Shown: positions 1-8,929, counted from the stretch's first letter. The stretch: 64,000 bases of DNA from Trichodesmium sp050015995 (GCF_050015995.1 NZ_JBNHEP010000127.1:36677-100676); one strand, 5' to 3'. Notes: generated from the letters alone by a model not told the origin. Translations and numbers: made by a program.

Positions 1-5
1 AAAAC

Positions 6-80
6 GTAGGTTGGGTTAAGCGACAGCGCAACCCAACAAACCAAGATAATGTTGGGTTGAGGCAACGAAACCCAACCTAC
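6..80. repeat. Palindromic GTAGGTTGGGTT repeat
   Basis: The stretch opens with GTAGGTTGGGTT and closes with AACCCAACCTAC, so it can fold on itself. Shorter relatives lie at about 4905-4935 and 8852-8929. This is a dispersed intergenic repeat of a type common in filamentous cyanobacteria. No gene is seen in it. Confidence 0.7.
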
Positions 81-115
81 ATCTACGAAAAGGGGAAGTA
101 TTAATAACAGGAAAA

Positions 116-367
116 TTAGCCACGATTTAATTCTTCTTGTAAATCATTAAAATCAACATTAAAAACATCTACTTGTTCGCCGGCTAGTGCTTGCAGAAAA
201 TCTCGGCGATTAATCCCGGCAATTTGGGCTGCTTTTTCTTGAGAAATTTCCCCTTTTTGATACCAGTAAATAGGGGCTGCTAGTCGTAAATCTTCAACAA
301 ATTCTTTGGGTGGTAGGCGACGGGAAGAAAATATTTCATCAGGTAGGTTGATTGTGATGTTAGGCAT
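116..367 (-). CDS. UPF0175 family small protein (antitoxin-like)
   Basis: The 83-residue product starts MPNITINLPDEIF and carries the UPF0175 pattern: a short beta-strand start, then a helical part with the segment YWYQKGEISQEKAAQIAGI and a hydrophobic DFLQAL stretch. UPF0175 proteins resemble small DNA-binding antitoxins, and many sit beside a PIN-like toxin gene. No toxin partner is seen next to it, and the gene following in the same direction lies outside the window. The frame stays open for 28 more codons upstream, but that extension reads unlike a protein, so the ATG at 367 is chosen. Function is inferred from family resemblance only. Confidence 0.75.
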   Translation of the reverse strand: MPNITINLPDEIFSSRRLPPKEFVEDLRLAAPIYWYQKGEISQEKAAQIAGINRRDFLQALAGEQVDVFNVDFNDLQEELNRG

Positions 368-466
368 AGTTTTTTGTGTTAATAAATTGTAACTACAAAC
401 ATTTTTATAGAATAATATTGAGCGACATAAACTGTTATAAGTCAACCCCATTTTTTAATCTCATTC

Positions 467-1207
467 CTACTTTTGAGACTGAGATTTTTTCACCACTTTC
501 TGACTTTTTAACTTTGGTTTCTTAGTACTAGGTTTTTTCGTGGTCGCGATCGCTAAGACTCCCACTACTCTAATACCTCTTTTCTGCAAAACCTCTATGG
601 CAGAATTCACTGTTGCACCAGTTGTATAAATATCATCCACCAACAAAACGGAAACGCGAGGACGACGGTTACGCAAATCTTTCCCAACCACAAAAGCATC
701 CTTCACTGTTTCCAACCTCTCCCCACGAGACAAACCAAATAATGCCTGGGTTTGCTTCACCCTTGCCAAAGCATTTCGCCGTATCTGCAAACCTGTCGCC
801 TCACAAAAACTATTGGCCAATAGTTCCGCCTGATTAAAACCTCGTTCCCTCTGCTTTTTTTTGTGCATGGGAATGGGTACAACTATCACTTTGTCAAGGT
901 TTGCCACTGGGGAAGCTAACCACCCATCTGCCAACCAATATCCCAAAGGTCTTGCTATTTGTGGGTTATCTTCATATTTCATAGCAGCGATCGCTCGTTT
1001 GAGACTATCTTTATATTGACCCCAAATAAATACGGGTACTTCTCCAGGAAATATTTCTCCTCCACCAGGAAACTGACAGCGCCAAACTTGTTTTTCGCAA
1101 TATTGACAAAACTCTCTGTCTGCCGATCGCTGACAAAGAGGACAGTTAGCTTTAAGAAATATATTTAGAAATGGTTTAAGTATTTTTCTCCAGATAAATT
1201 TAATCAT
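467..1207 (-). CDS. comF: ComF family phosphoribosyltransferase-like protein
   Basis: This 246-residue protein has the ComF layout. An N-terminal zinc-finger-like part holds the cysteine pairs CPLC and CQYC. A type-I phosphoribosyltransferase fold follows, with the PRPP-binding loop VLLVDDIYTTGATVNS around residues 187-202. The segment HKKKQRERGFNQAELLA is also typical. In naturally competent bacteria ComF takes part in uptake or processing of transforming DNA; its reaction is unknown. The C-terminal tail is rich in lysine, serine and threonine (from about residue 222) and is probably disordered. The ATG at 1207 is the natural start. The gene lies about 100 bp upstream of the UPF0175 gene on the same strand. 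Confidence 0.9.
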   Translation of the reverse strand: MIKFIWRKILKPFLNIFLKANCPLCQRSADREFCQYCEKQVWRCQFPGGGEIFPGEVPVFIWGQYKDSLKRAIAAMKYEDNPQIARPLGYWLADGWLASPVANLDKVIVVPIPMHKKKQRERGFNQAELLANSFCEATGLQIRRNALARVKQTQALFGLSRGERLETVKDAFVVGKDLRNRRPRVSVLLVDDIYTTGATVNSAIEVLQKRGIRVVGVLAIATTKKPSTKKPKLKSQKVVKKSQSQK

Positions 1208-1738
1208 TGTTATTTCAGTTTTGAGAGAGGGTATAGGGAACAGGGAAAAGGGAGTAAATAAGATGTGTAATTAATGCATGCTTATGAACTTATCAGTTAA
1301 CAGTTGTCAGTTCCTCCAATCTGAATTAGGAGGCTATGAAAATATAATTTTTTTTCAAAATCACCTTATTTTTATCAGATAAAAATAAGCTTTTTATTGA
1401 AAACTAAATTTAAAAAAGTAGTTATTTACAAATCTGTGATTCCTGCCTTTAACCTAAGACTTTATAAAACACATGAATTTGAAAACATCAGCTTTTTTAT
1501 ATACTGTTCTTGACCTATTTTTTTTGTTGTATTCCATGACTTTAGCAATATTTTATGAAATTAGTATAGCATGAGGAGACTATTTACTGATAAAATCAGA
1601 GTTAAGCCAAAAAATAAGGTCTCAAGCATCCCCTTAAAAGGGTATGAAAAAACTAAACTTCAGTATTTCAAGCCTCTAGCTTCAGCCAGAGGTATTGTTA
1701 ACTGATAACTGAAATGACGTAAGCAAAGTAATAGTTTT
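1208..1738. other. Intergenic region with repeat remnants
   Basis: No coding region is seen. The region holds a strong hairpin (1365-1389) and, at about 1590-1725, a sequence related to the element at 41880-42065. Shared parts are GGTCTCAAG, a small CCCCTTAAAAGGG hairpin, CAGTATTTCAAGCCTC and a closing CTGATAACTGAAATGA. The element lies just upstream of the PEP-synthase-like gene, so that gene's promoter may lie inside or beside it. Confidence 0.55.
1365..1389. terminator. Hairpin followed by T-run
   Basis: CTTATTTTTATC and GATAAAAATAAG are perfect reverse complements around a one-base centre, and CTTTTTATT follows. It looks like an intrinsic terminator that could work in either direction. 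No gene ends close to it, so its target is unclear. Confidence 0.45.
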
Positions 1739-4333
1739 GTGTATAAGTTTTACTGGCTAAATCAACTTCAATCATCAGACCGGGAGACAGTGGAAGAAAA
1801 AGCTTTTTATTTAGCTAACCTCATGGAGAAAGGTTATCCAATTAAACCCGGTTTTGTCATTCCAGCAAATAGCTTTTGGCAATTTTTACAACATATTGAT
1901 TGGTCAGACCCTTTATTAGCTAATTTCCCTCATTCTTCTTTACATTTTAATATTAATGACTATCAACAATTACAACATATTTCTCGCTCGATTAACTACT
2001 ATATCGTCGATACGGATCTACCATTTGAGTTAGTCTCATCATTGGAATCTGCAATTAATAATCTTAATGCTGAAGTATTAATTTTTCAGCCTTATTTAGC
2101 TGCTCCTAACCTGGAAACTTTAGGAATATTAGAACCAACAATTTGTGAATCTAGATCGGCAGAATTTATCCAAGGAATTAAACAAGTATGGGCGGAAATA
2201 TTCAAGGCTAAAAGTTTATTATATTGGCATAGTAACCACATTGATATTCAACAACTTCAACCAGTAGTTTTAGTACAACCTTTACAATCGGCGATCGCTT
2301 CGGGAAATATTCAAGTTTTTGCAGATACTTGGGAAATTCAAGCAACTCATGGTTTAGGAATATCTATTGACCTGGGGCAAATTATCCCCGACTCTTATCT
2401 AATTTATCCTGAAAATTGCACTATACAAGACAAAAAATTAGGGAATAAAATCATAGCTTATAATCTCGATCCAGTTATTACAAAAGTAAGCTATACCAAT
2501 ACATGGCAAGAAGTTTATCATACTCAAATGCCTATTCCTGATACCTTACCAGCACTGCAAGCTTTTTTCTTGCCAGAAGAATTACAAAAAGAATTTGCTT
2601 TAGAATACAACCACCTACAATTATTACTTGAGTTAACTCAGAAAATAACAAAGGATTTCCCGACTGATTTTTGTTTTAAATGGAGTTTGTTTAAAAGTGA
2701 TGGTAATACTGAACCTCAACTATTAATTACCGATTTTAAGAAACTGCAAAAAGACTATCAAAATTTAGAAAAGTTACCTAGTTCGACAACAAAAGAAAAA
2801 CAATCTATAGAGCTTGCGCATAAACCTGGTTTATCGACGAAATTTCCTGATTTAAAAAACAATAATCAGGGCAATAAACCCGGTTTCTTGTTTGAATCTA
2901 TTGAAAATATTGATTATCCTATTATTACCGGAATACCAGTATCAGCAGGTAAAGTAATAGCTAAAGCCATAGTTATTCAGAGTTTAGCTCCACAATTAGA
3001 AGAATTTCCTGAAGGAGCAATTTTAGTTGTATCGGCAGTTATTCCGATTTATTTGCCATTACTAAAAAATGCTGCTGGAATTATTTCTGAACAAGGTGGC
3101 ATCACAAGTCATGCTGCAATTTTAGCTAGAGAACTTGGGATTCCTGCTATTGTTGGAGCTACCAATTCTACTCAGATAATTAAAACAGGTAACTATTTAT
3201 TAGTTAATGGCAATAATGGAGAAGTACATCTAGTTAAAGAACAAAATAATAATTCTCAAGAACTGGATATAGAAGCTGTAGAAAATCCTCTTCATTCTCC
3301 AAACTTCTTTCCCATTGGCAGTAAATTATTTGTGAATATCAGTCAAATTAATTCAATTAAAAAAGCTCAAGATTTACCTATAGATGGAGTAGGATTATTA
3401 CGCTCGGAATTAATGGCAATTGAATTGTTAGAAAATCATCATCCTTTATGGTGGATACAACAAGGTCGTCAATCAGAATTAATAGATTTAATGGTGCAGC
3501 ATCTTAGTCAATTTGCTGCTGCTTTTGCTCCTAAACCAGTTTTTTACCGTTCTCTCGATCTGGGATTATTTAATTCTAGTTATCAAGAAAAAACTTTAAC
3601 TGAAGAACTAAAACAATTACCGCTAAATTATTCTAGCGATGGAGGCGATCGATATAGTCAAAATATTAATCCTCAAAATTCAAGTCAAGAATTAAATTTT
3701 TCCTATCAAGCTAATTATTATAATCCTATATTAGGACAGCATGGCACATTTAGTTATATGCTAGAACCGAGGTTACTAGATTTAGAAATAAATATCTTAT
3801 CTAAAGTACATAAATTAGGTTACAGTAACGTTCATTTAATCTTGCCATTTGTACGTTCTGTAGAAGAATTTCAATTTTGTCGGAGTCGAATTGAAACTAA
3901 CTGGAAGGATAAACCAAATCATTTTCAAATTTGGATTATGGCAGAAGTACCATCAGTTTTATTCTTATTACCTGAATATGTAAAAGCAGGCGTACAAGGT
4001 ATTGCTATTGGCACTAATGATTTAACTCAATTATTGTTAGGTATAGACCGAGAAAAAGAAGAAATGAAAAATATTTTTGATGCTCGTCATCCAGCAGTAA
4101 TGAGAGCAATTGAGCAATTAATTTATCAGGCTAAAACTGCTGGTATTCCTTGTTCTATTTGTGGTGATGCTCCTGCTTTATACCCAGAAATAATAGATGA
4201 TTTAATTCGGTGGGGTATTACTTCCATTTCTGTTAATGTCAATACTGTTGAACAGACTTATCAAGCGATCGCTCGTGCCGAACAACGTTTGATATTAGAA
4301 ATAGCTCGTAGGGGAGTGGGAGAGCAGGAATAA
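1739..4333 (+). CDS. PEP synthase-like / PEP-utilizing protein
   Basis: The 864-residue protein has the three parts of PEP synthase and pyruvate phosphate dikinase. A degenerate N-terminal ATP-grasp part ends near the ATHGLGISIDLGQIIPDSY segment. A swivelling phosphohistidine domain holds GGITSHAAILARELGIPAIV (His458). A C-terminal TIM-barrel holds MAEVPSVLF, GIAIGTNDLTQLLLGIDRE and the catalytic-type Cys808 in CSICGD. These enzymes pass phosphate between ATP, histidine and pyruvate/PEP. The N-terminal part is divergent, so true substrate and activity are uncertain. Translation appears to begin at GTG (1739). The last eight codons (RRGVGEQE) differ from the ancestral end, which survives about 1 kb downstream at 5282-5343. 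The terminal residues have probably been replaced by an insertion. Confidence 0.85.
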   Translation: MYKFYWLNQLQSSDRETVEEKAFYLANLMEKGYPIKPGFVIPANSFWQFLQHIDWSDPLLANFPHSSLHFNINDYQQLQHISRSINYYIVDTDLPFELVSSLESAINNLNAEVLIFQPYLAAPNLETLGILEPTICESRSAEFIQGIKQVWAEIFKAKSLLYWHSNHIDIQQLQPVVLVQPLQSAIASGNIQVFADTWEIQATHGLGISIDLGQIIPDSYLIYPENCTIQDKKLGNKIIAYNLDPVITKVSYTNTWQEVYHTQMPIPDTLPALQAFFLPEELQKEFALEYNHLQLLLELTQKITKDFPTDFCFKWSLFKSDGNTEPQLLITDFKKLQKDYQNLEKLPSSTTKEKQSIELAHKPGLSTKFPDLKNNNQGNKPGFLFESIENIDYPIITGIPVSAGKVIAKAIVIQSLAPQLEEFPEGAILVVSAVIPIYLPLLKNAAGIISEQGGITSHAAILARELGIPAIVGATNSTQIIKTGNYLLVNGNNGEVHLVKEQNNNSQELDIEAVENPLHSPNFFPIGSKLFVNISQINSIKKAQDLPIDGVGLLRSELMAIELLENHHPLWWIQQGRQSELIDLMVQHLSQFAAAFAPKPVFYRSLDLGLFNSSYQEKTLTEELKQLPLNYSSDGGDRYSQNINPQNSSQELNFSYQANYYNPILGQHGTFSYMLEPRLLDLEINILSKVHKLGYSNVHLILPFVRSVEEFQFCRSRIETNWKDKPNHFQIWIMAEVPSVLFLLPEYVKAGVQGIAIGTNDLTQLLLGIDREKEEMKNIFDARHPAVMRAIEQLIYQAKTAGIPCSICGDAPALYPEIIDDLIRWGITSISVNVNTVEQTYQAIARAEQRLILEIARRGVGEQE

Positions 4334-4370
4334 AGTATTAGTAGTGCCGTGTCAAGACTAAAATTGTGGG

Positions 4371-4680
4371 TTAGGAGCGAGCAACTAGCGAAGACCTCTC
4401 CCCCAACCCCTCTCCTGCGAGGAGAGGGGCTAAGTATTCTCTCCCTTCCCTTGTAGGGAAGGGGGTTGGGGGGTTAGGAGCGAGCAACTAGCGAAGACCT
4501 CTCCCCCAACCCCTCTCCTGCGAGGAGAGGGGCTAAGTATTCTCTCCCTTCCCTTGTAGGGAAGGGGGTTGGGGGGTTAGGAGCGAGCAACTAGCGAAGA
4601 CCTCTCCCCCAACCCCTCTCCTGCGAGGAGAGGGGAGCTTCTCCCCCTTCCCTTGCAGGGAAGGGGGTTGGGGGGTTAGG
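4371..4680. repeat. About 103-bp tandem repeat, three units
   Basis: TTAGGAGCGAGCAACTAGCG recurs at 4371, 4474 and 4577, giving a period of 103 bp. Each unit contains two G/C-rich hairpins (CCTCTCCTGCGAGGAGAGGG and CCCTTCCCTTGTAGGGAAGG). The third unit passes into a variant with GGGAGCTTCTCCCCC. The array lies inside the larger element. Confidence 0.85.
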
Positions 4681-4747
4681 TTTTTTAATCCACTCCCCCA
4701 ACCCCTCTCCTGCGAGGAGAGGGGAGCTTCTCCCCCTTCCCTTGCAG

Positions 4748-4847
4748 NNNNNNNNNNNNNNNNNNNNNNNNNNNNNNNNNNNNNNNNNNNNNNNNNNNNN
4801 NNNNNNNNNNNNNNNNNNNNNNNNNNNNNNNNNNNNNNNNNNNNNNN
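4748..4847. other. Assembly gap (100 N)
   Basis: Exactly 100 unknown bases interrupt the repeat element. Such a round number usually stands for a gap of unknown length. The repeats on each side explain why assembly failed. Real sequence, possibly more repeat units, is missing here. Confidence 0.98.
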
Positions 4848-4957
4848 GGAAGGGGGTTGGGGGGTTAGGTTTTTTAATCCACATTTTCAAGCTTGACGCG
4901 CCAGTAGGTTGGGTTGAGGTAACGAAACCCAACATCAACTATGGTCGAATCAAAGTT

Positions 4958-5182
4958 TCATTTAGGTACTATTAAAGTTTGTTGTTCCCGTTCAGCAGCA
5001 TAGCTAAGACAAGCCAAAATATCCTGTTTTGTTAAATAGGGAAAATCTTCTAATAATTCTTCATAAGTCATCCCCGCAGCTAAATAAGAAAGTACGTCAT
5101 AAACAGTTATTCTCATACCTCGAATACAAGGTTTCCCACTGCGTTTTCCTGGTTCAATAGTAATAATATTTTGTTCTAACAT
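4958..5182 (-). CDS. DUF433 family protein (antitoxin-like)
   Basis: The 74-residue protein matches DUF433, with the typical motif GKRSGKPCIRGMRITVYDVL followed by helices containing GMTYEELLEDFPYLTKQDI. DUF433 proteins are small winged-helix-like proteins and are usually encoded just upstream of a DUF5615 PIN-like toxin. Here the downstream side (below 4958) holds only repeat sequence and the assembly gap, so the toxin partner is absent or lost. The ATG at 5182 is used. The gene sits inside the roughly 1-kb segment that appears inserted between the present and former ends of the PEP-synthase-like gene. Confidence 0.8.
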   Translation of the reverse strand: MLEQNIITIEPGKRSGKPCIRGMRITVYDVLSYLAAGMTYEELLEDFPYLTKQDILACLSYAAEREQQTLIVPK

Positions 5183-5281
5183 GACATATTTATTTTACAG
5201 ATTAGGATAATTTTATTTTACACAAATTCAAGCATTTTCTAACTATTTTAATTTCTCTTTTTCTTAAGGGGAATTCTTTCA

Positions 5282-5343
5282 AAGCGATCGCTCGTGCTGA
5301 ACAACGTTTGATATTAGAAGCAGCTCGACTGAATAATCAGTAG
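5282..5343 (+). pseudogene. Displaced 3' end of the PEP-synthase-like gene
   Basis: Positions 5282-5327 match 4263-4308, the last codons of the PEP-synthase-like gene, at 43 of 46 bases. The frame continues AIARAEQRLILEAARLNNQ and ends at TAG (5341-5343). This reads like the natural C-terminus. Either an insertion split off and partly duplicated the end of the gene, or a partial duplication was followed by insertion. Confidence 0.75.
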
Positions 5344-5356
5344 AAAGGAGTAATAC

Positions 5357-5484
5357 CATGTCCGGATAATTAGTGATGAAAACACTTTTTTCCCGATCTC
5401 AATTCTCCTACCTCCTACCTCCTACCTCCTGTCTCCTGTCTCCTGTCTCCTCCCTAATTATTTATAACTGTTCAACCGGACATG
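5357..5484. mobile_element. MITE-like inverted-repeat element with CTCCTAC/CTCCTGT runs
   Basis: CATGTCCGGATAATTAG at the left is matched in reverse by CTAATTATTTA and CCGGACATG at the right. The middle holds three CTCCTAC and three CTCCTGT heptamers in a row. There is no coding capacity. It lies directly after the displaced gene end. Confidence 0.55.
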
Positions 5485-5553
5485 ATATAATATCTTTACG
5501 TCGAATGTGTCTGAGATGAGAGCATTGACTTAATCAAAGAATAAGCGATCGCC

Positions 5554-6564
5554 TTATTTTGCATTCTTTCGCAATGTCTCTGAAGGCAACTCCCCAAACA
5601 TGGTTTTGTAATCTTTAGTAAAATGACATGGACTATAAAACCCAAATTCACTAGCGAGGATGGCGATGGTACAATTTTCTGGTTCCCTTGCCTTCAGGTG
5701 TTGTCGCACTGCATTGAGTCGTCGTACCTTCAGATAGCGCATCGGACTCACGCCAAATAAGTCTTTAAAACCAAAAGATAATGCAGCACTGCTAGACCCT
5801 AAATTTTGAGCGAGTTGTTTTAAGGTCAGAGGTTTTTCCAAGTTTGCTAGTATTTCTGTTTCAGCTTGGGCAATCAACTTTGCTCTTCGGGAAGGTTTGA
5901 AGAAACACTTGGAATTCAACTTGATAGGAATCTGACTAATCAACAAAGGAATGAAATCATCAGCAACCAGTTTCTCAATGTGAGGGTTTTGAAACCAACT
6001 CGGTTGGTGTACTGCTAACCAAAATAGTTGTTTCAGATAATCTTTAATTTCTGTCATCCCAGTGGGTAACAAATTTACATGATTTTTACTCAGGAAACTA
6101 TCATCGAGATCGTGGCGTTGTAGTTTGTCTGCATAAGCATGAAAAGTTTGAACAGGTATAAAAATTTGTGTCAACGTTCCACCGTGAGAACTGATGAAGT
6201 CTGTTTCCTTATTATTGAAACCAAAAATAGTCCTTTGAGGATCAATAGGGTGACGGAAAGAGTAATATTCCTTTTCACTCTCAGACCAAATTATCGCAAA
6301 ACCTATATTGCCCTTTATAGGAGGATCGCCCGAGAATTGAAGCCCTTGGTTGGCCTGATTATATACGAAATATAAGTTACCAACCTGAATTGACAAAACC
6401 TCAGCTTGAAGAAAACCGGGACTAATTTGTACTATTTCTCTCCCTCGATCAGCAAAAAACTCTTTGAAACCATCCACATCTGTAAAGGATTTGCAGATAA
6501 TCTTCTGATTGCCTGTCCCAGGAGTATCTTTGGCTTGGGCTACTTTACTATTTTTTGTATTCAT
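5554..6564 (-). CDS. AraC family transcriptional regulator
   Basis: The 336-residue protein ends in a two-helix-turn-helix AraC domain (about residues 235-333). Signature segments are LTLKQLAQNLGSSSAALSFG, FGVSPMRYLKVRRLNAVRQH and FYSPCHFTKDYKTMFGELP. The N-terminal 220 residues form a sensing part like those of other cyanobacterial AraC/PchR-type regulators; no ligand can be named. The ATG at 6564 is preferred to an upstream TTG at 6570. It is transcribed away from the DUF1254 gene, and the 244-bp space between them contains the conserved box at 6615-6688, a plausible operator. A second copy of this box at 10316-10388 suggests that the regulator may also control the downstream transporter group. 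Confidence 0.9.
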   Translation of the reverse strand: MNTKNSKVAQAKDTPGTGNQKIICKSFTDVDGFKEFFADRGREIVQISPGFLQAEVLSIQVGNLYFVYNQANQGLQFSGDPPIKGNIGFAIIWSESEKEYYSFRHPIDPQRTIFGFNNKETDFISSHGGTLTQIFIPVQTFHAYADKLQRHDLDDSFLSKNHVNLLPTGMTEIKDYLKQLFWLAVHQPSWFQNPHIEKLVADDFIPLLISQIPIKLNSKCFFKPSRRAKLIAQAETEILANLEKPLTLKQLAQNLGSSSAALSFGFKDLFGVSPMRYLKVRRLNAVRQHLKAREPENCTIAILASEFGFYSPCHFTKDYKTMFGELPSETLRKNAK

Positions 6565-6614
6565 CGACAATGATAATAATTTAAACTAATAGGTTTTAAA
6601 AATAAATTATTTAA

Positions 6615-6688
6615 TTTCTATAGTTTAGAAAGTTATAATTTTTGATTATTCACAGAGATAGCTTACCACTAAACTAAACTTTAAAGTC
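6615..6688. promoter_or_regulatory. Conserved upstream box, copy 1
   Basis: This 74-bp stretch, containing TTAGAAAGTTATAATTTT and GAGATAGCTTACCACTAAA, recurs nearly unchanged at 10316-10388. Similarity continues more weakly at the same spacing (AGTGACTCAATTATGGCC here, AGTGGCCAAATTGTGGCA there). It lies between the divergent AraC and DUF1254 genes. An AraC-type operator and promoter is the simplest reading. A duplicated promoter fragment or a non-coding RNA leader is possible. Confidence 0.6.
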
Positions 6689-6808
6689 AGAAAGTGAGCA
6701 TGACCCAGTGACTCAATTATGGCCTTGTAAAGCCAGGAAAACTGACTTTGTTGAAGAGCTAAACAACAAAGTATCCAAATATTTAGTTTTGTTTATTAGG
6801 TTTTACCG

Positions 6809-8374
6809 ATGATTTTGAATCGAATTTGGAGAATGATAGTGGTAGTGGCGATCGCTACCTCTCTTCTCCTTGGAAATGTCATATTACCCACAAGCCCTGT
6901 TCTTGCTGAATTAACGGGAGATACCTCTGAACCTAGTTTTGATTGGGAAGAAGAATATGCCTATAGCCTGGGTGTACAGGCATTTATCTACGCGTATCCT
7001 TGGGCTTATATGTCAGATGGTTACTGGACTCGCATGACAGAAGCAGGCGGGACAGTTAACCAGTTTTATCACTACCGCGACCTCAAGGACGAAACCCATA
7101 CTCAGGGTGGCGGCCCCAACAACGACACCATATATTCTCAGGCAGTCATATACCTTGGAGATGAGCCACTCATCCTCTCAGTACCTGCGATGGATCGCTA
7201 CTACACAATGGAGTTAGTTGATTACAGGGGAGACAATTTTGCCTATGTGGGTGAGCGGGCAACTGGACAAGAAGCAGGTAACTATGCCTTGATTGGTCCC
7301 AATTGGGAAGGTGAACTGCCTCCAGATGTGCAGAGGATTGAAGGCTCTTCGAGTACACCTTGGGGATATATCCAGGGACGAACACTTGTGACTGAAGAGG
7401 AGCGGCAATCGGGCGATTTAACTGCTGTACACGAGATTCAGGACCAGTATAAATTAACACCGCTGTCCCAGTGGCTCGATCCCACTGTTACGCCTTCAGT
7501 CCCTGACCTTTGGGAACCTTATCTCTATGAATCCTCTGACGATCCACTGGCGTATTGGAAGAATATTAACCATGCCATGGGCGAGAACCCACCTGACCCT
7601 TACGATAACAGCTTACTCGCCTTGTTTGCCGAGATTGGCATTGGGCCAGATTTAGATGTTGAGCTGCAAAACGACAGTATCAAGCGTGGCCTTGAACGTG
7701 CCAGCACTGATGGGCTTCAGATGATCAAAGATGCCTTCGCTACAGGGTACGCTCAGAAACAGGTCAATGGGTGGAATTATCCGCCTCCAGAGACGGGTAG
7801 ACCTTCAGCAAGCCATGACTGGTTGGTTCGTGCAATTCAAGCCGAGGCTGGTTTTGTTGCCAACGATCCGATCGAGGCAATTTATATTAATGTATCGTTG
7901 GATGCGGATGGCAACCCCCTGTCGGGGGCGAACCGCTATGAGCTTAAGTTTGAGCATGGTCAGCAACCTGAAGTCAATGCGTTTTGGTCTATCACCATGT
8001 ACAACCCCCAATACAACCTAGTTGGTAACCCAATCGATCGATTCTCAGTGGGAGACCGAAGCGGGATGACGATCGCTGAAGATGGCAGTCTCACTATTTC
8101 CATCCAGCATGATGTTCCAAGTGAGTGTCCCAGTCCGGACGAGTGTCCCAACTGGTTGCCTGCGCCCGAAGGCAATTTCCTTATGTTCATGCGCCTGTAC
8201 TTACCAGGCTACCCAGCGTTGTCGCAGTGGTGGGTACCACCCGCTTTAACTAATCTTGGCCCCGCTGAAGCTCCTGCTGATGCCTTGTCTGCCCAAGCTG
8301 TTGAAGATGTATCTCAAGAAGATTTTTGGGACACAATAATTAAGCAGGTTGAGAAACGTTATTCAACTAAGTAG
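6809..8374 (+). CDS. Secreted DUF1254/DUF1214 domain protein
   Basis: The 521-residue protein begins with a clear signal peptide (hydrophobic residues 9-25, likely cut after SPVLA near residue 33). A DUF1254 domain follows, with YPWAYMSDGYWTRM, GGGPNNDTIYSQA and MDRYYTMELVDYRGDNFAYV. The second half is a DUF1214 domain, with ANRYELKFEHGQQPEVNAFW and SITMYNPQYNLVGNPIDRFS. Proteins with this pair are exported and widespread, but their reaction is not established. The ATG at 6809 has an AGG eight bases upstream. It is divergent from the AraC regulator and preceded by the conserved box, so regulation by that protein is likely. G+C content looks higher than in neighbouring genes, which may indicate transfer. 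Confidence 0.88.
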   Translation: MILNRIWRMIVVVAIATSLLLGNVILPTSPVLAELTGDTSEPSFDWEEEYAYSLGVQAFIYAYPWAYMSDGYWTRMTEAGGTVNQFYHYRDLKDETHTQGGGPNNDTIYSQAVIYLGDEPLILSVPAMDRYYTMELVDYRGDNFAYVGERATGQEAGNYALIGPNWEGELPPDVQRIEGSSSTPWGYIQGRTLVTEEERQSGDLTAVHEIQDQYKLTPLSQWLDPTVTPSVPDLWEPYLYESSDDPLAYWKNINHAMGENPPDPYDNSLLALFAEIGIGPDLDVELQNDSIKRGLERASTDGLQMIKDAFATGYAQKQVNGWNYPPPETGRPSASHDWLVRAIQAEAGFVANDPIEAIYINVSLDADGNPLSGANRYELKFEHGQQPEVNAFWSITMYNPQYNLVGNPIDRFSVGDRSGMTIAEDGSLTISIQHDVPSECPSPDECPNWLPAPEGNFLMFMRLYLPGYPALSQWWVPPALTNLGPAEAPADALSAQAVEDVSQEDFWDTIIKQVEKRYSTK

Positions 8375-8581
8375 ATGAAGTAAATCTACTAAGTTTTACG
8401 TTTTCCAAAGGTAAATCAGGACTTACGCAAAGACACTTATAGTGTATAGCAAATATAGGGACCGCTGAAAAAAATTACAGCGATCGCCTAAATAACAAAA
8501 TTCGAGAAGATGGCAAAGACAGGCTAATGTAGTTTGTTTAAAAATTATCTAATTTGCCAAAATACTCCCGCTTATCATAAA

Positions 8582-8720
8582 CAGGACTTACGCAAAGACA
8601 CTATATGTAGGTTGTCGTTCAGTTATGCTACCGCTTTTCATGTCGCGCTCGCTATAAGTTTCATGTCGGCTCTTAGCCGAAAACACACCCTACTAATAGC
8701 GTTCATGCGTAAGTCCTGAT
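8582..8720. mobile_element. MITE with CAGGACTTACGCA ends
   Basis: CAGGACTTACGCA at the left end and TGCGTAAGTCCTG at the right end are perfect inverted repeats about 139 bp apart. Inside lies the short palindrome TTTCATGTCGGCTCTTAGCC, which continues GAAA and also occurs at about 10099, 23610 and 30449. No transposase gene is present. Confidence 0.7.
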
Positions 8721-8851
8721 TAAGTTGAGTTAACAATATGAATTTTAACTATACTATTAGGCTTACTGTCACAAAAAGACATTAGGTAATTCTCGCCCTC
8801 GCGAGTTTGCATTCTCAATTGAGTTTTGAGTTTCGCCTGGAGGTATAGAGT

Positions 8852-8929
8852 GTAGGTTGGGTAGAGGAACCCCGAAACCAAACAAAGCCCTACTGGTGTT
8901 GAGTTTCGCTATTGCTCTACCCAACCTAC
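8852..8929. repeat. GTAGGTTGGG palindromic repeat
   Basis: GTAGGTTGGGTAGAG on the left pairs with CTCTACCCAACCTAC on the right. This is the same family as the repeat at 6-80. Confidence 0.7.

Larger units (their letters stand above)
4341..4905. mobile_element. Compound MITE-like element with assembly gap
   Basis: The left end (GTAGTGCCGTGTCAAGACTA, then AAATTGTGGGTTAGGAGCGAGC) and the right end (reverse complement: CGTCAAGCTTGAAAATGTGG, then ATTAAAAAACC) match the two ends of a compact copy at 11779-11949. The interior has expanded by tandem copying of hairpin units made of CCCCAACCCC-type and GGGAAGGGGGTTGGGG-type stretches. No transposase gene is present, so it is non-autonomous. It begins eight bases after the stop of the PEP-synthase-like gene. 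Confidence 0.65.

Noticed and set aside
4591..4938. Minus-strand open frame across the N gap
   Set aside because: It consists of translated hairpin repeats and unknown bases; not a gene.
5409..5452. CTCCTAC / CTCCTGT heptamer run as a CRISPR or regulatory array
   Set aside because: Seven-base units without spacers inside a MITE-like element; low complexity explains it.
8534..8719. 61-codon plus-strand frame
   Set aside because: Covers the MITE at 8582-8720; no protein character.
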